From NCBI GenBank assembly GCA_016875155.1, contig VGSD01000008.1, positions 1-15,156 on the forward strand: a DNA stretch of 15,156 nucleotides, given 5' to 3'. Each line of letters begins with the position of its first letter. Position 1 is the first letter of the stretch. The translations under genes were made by a program, and so were the position numbers. This document shows, one piece after another, positions 12,500 through 15,156 of the stretch. The notes below the pieces were generated by a model. The model was not told where the DNA came from and ran no database searches. It was given only the letters and a program-made list of their open reading frames with translations. Source of the stretch: Deltaproteobacteria bacterium. Its GTDB lineage: Bacteria > Desulfobacterota > BSN033 > UBA1163.

Positions 12500-13909
12500 T
12501 TACTTACTCATTAAATAGTCGTGGATCGAATTGGCAGCCTTTCTTCCGGCGCCCATCGCTAAGATAACGGTTGCCGATCCTGTGACAATATCTCCTCCTG
12601 CCCAGACACCGGGTTTGGAAGTCTTCCCGGTCTCGAGGTCACCTACAATGTACCCTCTCTTGTTCAATTCAAGCCCTGGTGTGGTTGTTGGCAGAAGCGG
12701 ATTGGGTCCCGCGCCAATGGCAACGACTGCCATATCGCATTCGAGCTGAAATTCCGACCCTTTAATCGGGACGGGCCTTCGCCTTCCTGATTCATCTGGT
12801 TCTCCCAACTCCATCTGGAGACATTCGACACCAGTGACCCAACCATTATCGTCTCCTAAGAACCTTATCGGAGCCGTGAGAAGGTAGAACTGCACCCCTT
12901 CCTCCTCGGCGTGGTGAATCTCCTCAATACGGGCAGGCATCTCATCTCTGGATCGGCGGTAGATGATACGGACTGTATCCGCGCCCAGGCGGAGGGCGGT
13001 TCGCGCTGCATCCATGGCCACATTTCCCGCTCCGAAAACCGCCACGTTCTTTCCCAGGGCAATGGGTGTGTCATATTGAGGGAAGAGATAGGCTTTCATC
13101 AGGTTGGATCGCGTCAAATATTCATTGGCTGAATAGATGCCACAGAAATTTTCTCCAGGAACATTTAAGAATTGTGGAAGACCGGCCCCCAGGCCAAGAA
13201 AGACCGCGTCATATTCCTGGAGAAGTTCATCCACTGTCTCAATTCTTCCAATGACACAATTACATTCCACTTTTACGCCTAACTTCTCTAAGTAATTAAC
13301 CTCGGCCTGAACAATATCCTTGGGAAGGCGAAATTCTGGAATGCCATAGATCAGGACACCCCCGGTTTTATGGAGGGCCTCAAAGATCGTCACCTCATGC
13401 CCTTTAAGGATTAAGTCCCCGGCCACGGTTAATCCCGCGGGGCCGGACCCTACCACTACCACCTTCTTCCCTGTGGCAGTTGCTTTTTCAGGAATGAAGA
13501 CCTCTCCTTTATCCCTCTCCCAATCGGCCGCAAATCTTTCCAGACGGCCAACGGCAACAGGTTCTTCCTTCTTTCCGACAATACAGACCTTCTCGCACTG
13601 GTCTTCCTGCGGGCAGACACGACCGCAGATGGCAGGAAGACTGTTTCGTTCCTTCAACTTCCGGGCCGACCCGATAAAATCTCCTTCAAGAATGAGTTTA
13701 ATAAAGGCAGGGATATCGATCTCCACCGGACACCCCTCAATGCATTTCGGTTTCTTACATTGAATACAACGGCTCGCCTCAAGCTGGGCCAATTCAGGCG
13801 TATATCCAAAGGGGACCTCATTAAAATTCTTGGCCCTCGCGTTGGGTTCCTGCTCAGGCATCTTCTGCCTTGGAATTTTCGGTTTCTCTTTTTTCTCTTT
13901 CTCTGCCAT
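12500..13909 (-). CDS. nfnB: NfnB/GltA-type NADPH-binding iron-sulfur flavoprotein
   Basis: The 469-residue product belongs to the glutamate synthase small-chain (GltD-like) family and pairs with NfnA. Its N-terminal 4Fe-4S region has C48, C51, C56 and C60 (CIQCKKPKCIEGCP) and a second cluster set ICGRVCPQEDQCEKVC. A FAD-binding GSGPAGL and a second dinucleotide site FGAGNVAMDAARTALRLGAD follow, then the C-terminal AGGDIVTGSATVILAMGAGRKAA. With NfnA it would form the electron-bifurcating NADH-dependent ferredoxin:NADP+ oxidoreductase, or the related sulfide dehydrogenase SudBA. I chose the ATG at 13909 because the ribosome-binding site AAGGGGG ends directly against the ATG at 13915 but lies 6 bases before 13909. 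Eleven bases separate it from nfnA, so the two are one operon. No glutamate synthase large subunit is nearby, which favours Nfn over true GltD. Confidence 0.92.
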   Translation of the reverse strand: MAEKEKKEKPKIPRQKMPEQEPNARAKNFNEVPFGYTPELAQLEASRCIQCKKPKCIEGCPVEIDIPAFIKLILEGDFIGSARKLKERNSLPAICGRVCPQEDQCEKVCIVGKKEEPVAVGRLERFAADWERDKGEVFIPEKATATGKKVVVVGSGPAGLTVAGDLILKGHEVTIFEALHKTGGVLIYGIPEFRLPKDIVQAEVNYLEKLGVKVECNCVIGRIETVDELLQEYDAVFLGLGAGLPQFLNVPGENFCGIYSANEYLTRSNLMKAYLFPQYDTPIALGKNVAVFGAGNVAMDAARTALRLGADTVRIIYRRSRDEMPARIEEIHHAEEEGVQFYLLTAPIRFLGDDNGWVTGVECLQMELGEPDESGRRRPVPIKGSEFQLECDMAVVAIGAGPNPLLPTTTPGLELNKRGYIVGDLETGKTSKPGVWAGGDIVTGSATVILAMGAGRKAANSIHDYLMSK

Positions 13910-13920
13910 CTTCATCCCCC

Positions 13921-14754
13921 TTATCTTCCTATCTCTTTAAATCGATCCATGGACGCCTTCTCCTCAGTGAGATAGGCCCTCTGCCGCTTGACCAGCTCAT
14001 CATAGTCCACTTCATGGCCGTCAAATTCAGGGCCATCCACACAGCAGAACATGGTCTTGCCTCCCACGGTCACCCGGCAGGCTCCGCACATTCCTGTGGC
14101 ATCGACCATAATGGGATTCAGGCTGACCATCGTCTTCACCCCATATCCCTTTGTCAACTTGCACAGGAACTTCATCATGGGCACTGGTCCGATTCCCACC
14201 ACCAGTTTTACTTCTTTCTGATCATCGAGGATTTTTTTGAGCACATCGGTCACGAAACCATGATGACCGTAACTTCCATCATCGGTTGTCACCCTCAAGT
14301 CATGACTGGCCGCCTTCATCTCGTCTTCGAGAATGAGAAGGTCTTTGGTTCGAGCCCCGATGATGGCAATCACATGGTTCCCAGCCTCTTTGTAGGCTTT
14401 GGTGATCGGATACATCACGGCCACGCCTGTTCCGCCTCCCACGCAGACTACGGTTCCAAGGTCTTCGACGTGGGTCGGCTTTCCAAGGGGTCCGATAATA
14501 TCCTGAATCGCATCTCCCACATTGAGGGTTCTCAGAAGAGCAGTGCTCTTTCCTACGACCTGAAAGATCAGATCGATGGTTCCATTCGACGGGTCTGTTC
14601 CCCCCATGGTCAGAGGAATCCTTTCCCCTGTCTCATTGGCCTTCAAGACAACGAATTGGCCTGGCTTGGCTTTCCTGGCAATACGGGGCGCATCCACCTT
14701 GAAGTGGCAGACCGTATTCTCAGCCATCTCTCTCTTATATGTGATCTTATGCAA
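13921..14754 (-). CDS. nfnA: NfnA-type ferredoxin-NADP+ reductase subunit (FAD, 2Fe-2S)
   Basis: The 277-residue product has the ferredoxin-NADP+ reductase fold with an FAD-contact motif ERIPLTM (R45-T49), a nucleotide-binding VCVGGGTGVAVMYPI stretch and VVGIGPVPMM. A C-terminal 2Fe-2S site VDATGMCGACRV...MFCCVDGPEFDGHEVD follows; in the characterised Thermotoga NfnA this cluster has an Asp ligand beside three Cys, and the Asp is present here. The gene starts with TTG at 14754: AAAGGAGGGGGG lies just upstream, and the first beta strand of the family (HKITYKREMAENTVCHFKVDAP) begins right there, so the later ATG at 14727 would truncate it. Partner of nfnB. Together they link NADH, NADPH and ferredoxin pools, where the ferredoxin side could feed or drain the korA-type enzyme (inference). 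Confidence 0.93.
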   Translation of the reverse strand: MHKITYKREMAENTVCHFKVDAPRIARKAKPGQFVVLKANETGERIPLTMGGTDPSNGTIDLIFQVVGKSTALLRTLNVGDAIQDIIGPLGKPTHVEDLGTVVCVGGGTGVAVMYPITKAYKEAGNHVIAIIGARTKDLLILEDEMKAASHDLRVTTDDGSYGHHGFVTDVLKKILDDQKEVKLVVGIGPVPMMKFLCKLTKGYGVKTMVSLNPIMVDATGMCGACRVTVGGKTMFCCVDGPEFDGHEVDYDELVKRQRAYLTEEKASMDRFKEIGR

Positions 14755-14797
14755 AATCCCCCCTCCTTTCTGATAAATATTTCACAAAGTCTGCTAT

Positions 14798-14826
14798 TAT
14801 ATAAATCACCCCAAAAATAATGTCAA
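14798..14826 (-). promoter_or_regulatory. Sigma-70-type promoter of the nfnA-nfnB operon
   Basis: On the minus strand TTGACA (14826-14821) is followed after 17 bases by TATATA (14803-14798), overlapping TATAAT at 14801-14796. It lies about 40 bases before the TTG start of nfnA. Confidence 0.72.
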
Positions 14827-14926
14827 TTCTTTTAATCATCTTTTTTGTGGGAGTGTGCTCTGAAAAACCCATATATGCTCCCTCGATTGCGCAGATTCTA
14901 ATGATTTCTCAAAGTGTTTCTTTTCT

Positions 14927-14984
14927 GTGTAATCGGTCCCCAATCGGTGTAATCAGAGATTTCAGGACTTTTTTAGAAATCTCT
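14927..14984. promoter_or_regulatory. Repeat plus 9-bp dyad upstream of the right-edge promoter
   Basis: GTGTAATC occurs twice 20 bases apart (14927-14934, 14947-14954). It is followed at once by AGAGATTTC (14955-14963) and its exact inverse GAAATCTCT (14976-14984). The dyad ends 10 bases before the -35 at 14995, a position typical of an activator or repressor site. The regulator is unknown. I see no gene between 14827 and 14994. Confidence 0.42.
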
Positions 14985-14994
14985 TGGATTTAAC

Positions 14995-15023
14995 TTGACA
15001 GACGATTAAGTTTCGATTATAAA
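14995..15023 (+). promoter_or_regulatory. Sigma-70-type promoter of the right-edge gene
   Basis: TTGACA (14995-15000), a 17-base spacer and TATAAA (15018-15023) are near consensus. Transcription would start near 15030, giving a leader of about 110 bases before the start codon. Confidence 0.75.
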
Positions 15024-15081
15024 AGATGGAATTCCTGCGCCATTGAGACTAATCTCCGGAACTTAATAAAAAGTTTTTGGG

Positions 15082-15116
15082 AACCCCCAGAGGCTCTTTA
15101 GGAAGTCTTGGGGGTT
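15082..15116 (+). promoter_or_regulatory. Leader hairpin before the right-edge gene
   Basis: AACCCCCA (15082-15089) pairs with TGGGGGTT (15109-15116) around a 19-base loop, and TT then AAATTAAAG follow. It lies in the transcribed leader, 25 bases before the start codon. It could be an attenuator or a 5' stabilising stem; the T tract is short for a full terminator. Confidence 0.5.
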
Positions 15117-15140
15117 TTAAATTAAAGAAGGAGGAAAATG

Positions 15141-15156
15141 ATGAGCCAAAAACTTT
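15141..15156 (+). CDS. Start of a plus-strand gene cut by the window edge
   Basis: AAGGAGG (15128-15134) precedes two adjacent ATG codons. The second (15141) has 6-base spacing and reads MSQKL before the edge; the first (15138) has only 3-base spacing. The strong promoter and ribosome-binding site show a real gene. The product cannot be identified from five codons. Confidence 0.62.

Noticed and set aside
13870..14820. Long plus-strand open frame of 316 codons opposite nfnA
   Set aside because: It is antisense to a clearly conserved gene, is rich in His/Ser and lacks family features, as expected for a shadow frame.
14901..14993. 30-codon plus-strand frame (MISQSVSF...) in the right intergenic region
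   Set aside because: It has no ribosome-binding site and covers the dyad and repeats that look regulatory.

Overview
The window looks like chromosome of an anaerobic, Gram-negative-type bacterium of moderate GC. The gene content (a ferredoxin-dependent 2-oxoacid oxidoreductase subunit, an NfnAB-type transhydrogenase, large histidine kinases, a sigma-54 activator) would suit a Desulfobacterota/deltaproteobacterial lineage. That placement is inferred from gene families and codon style, not from a marker gene.

Left part (1-2704). A korA-like alpha subunit lies on the minus strand and faces what may be the tail of an unidentified plus-strand gene at the edge. The next 730 bases hold two tiny plus-strand genes with strong ribosome-binding sites: a 23-residue Lys-rich, two-Cys peptide and a 52-residue predicted lipoprotein with a CPKCG zinc-ribbon half-site. 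They are followed by a good terminator and a 64-bp palindromic repeat. A free-standing B3/B4 (PheRS-beta-like) domain gene comes next on the minus strand.

Central part (2809-10831) is the most interesting region and reads as one signalling locus. It contains an NtrC-type sigma-54 response regulator that is probably translated from a leaderless mRNA. Three related dyads (CTGTNAAC-N4-GTTNGCAG type) and a well-spaced sigma-54 promoter follow. That promoter drives a 29-codon gene whose product is a signal peptide plus only five residues, DSGGW, and the gene has its own terminator. Next come a family-5 peptide-binding protein without permease genes and, overlapping it by one base, a transmembrane sensor kinase. 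A fourth dyad and a second sigma-54 promoter then precede a single-domain receiver and a soluble PAS-PAS hybrid kinase. The hypothesis is a secreted micropeptide sensed through a periplasmic binding protein and membrane kinase, with the sigma-54 regulator controlling both the peptide and a downstream phosphorelay. Sequence motifs and gene order support it; function is inferred.

Right part (10884-15156). A DUF2914-like secreted or anchored protein, a two-helix small membrane protein and a PaaI-like thioesterase lie on the plus strand. A terminator separates them from the minus-strand nfnA-nfnB operon (electron-bifurcating NADPH/NADH/ferredoxin transhydrogenase or its SudBA relatives). A divergent promoter with a 9-bp dyad and a leader hairpin then leads into a plus-strand gene of which only the first codons are present.
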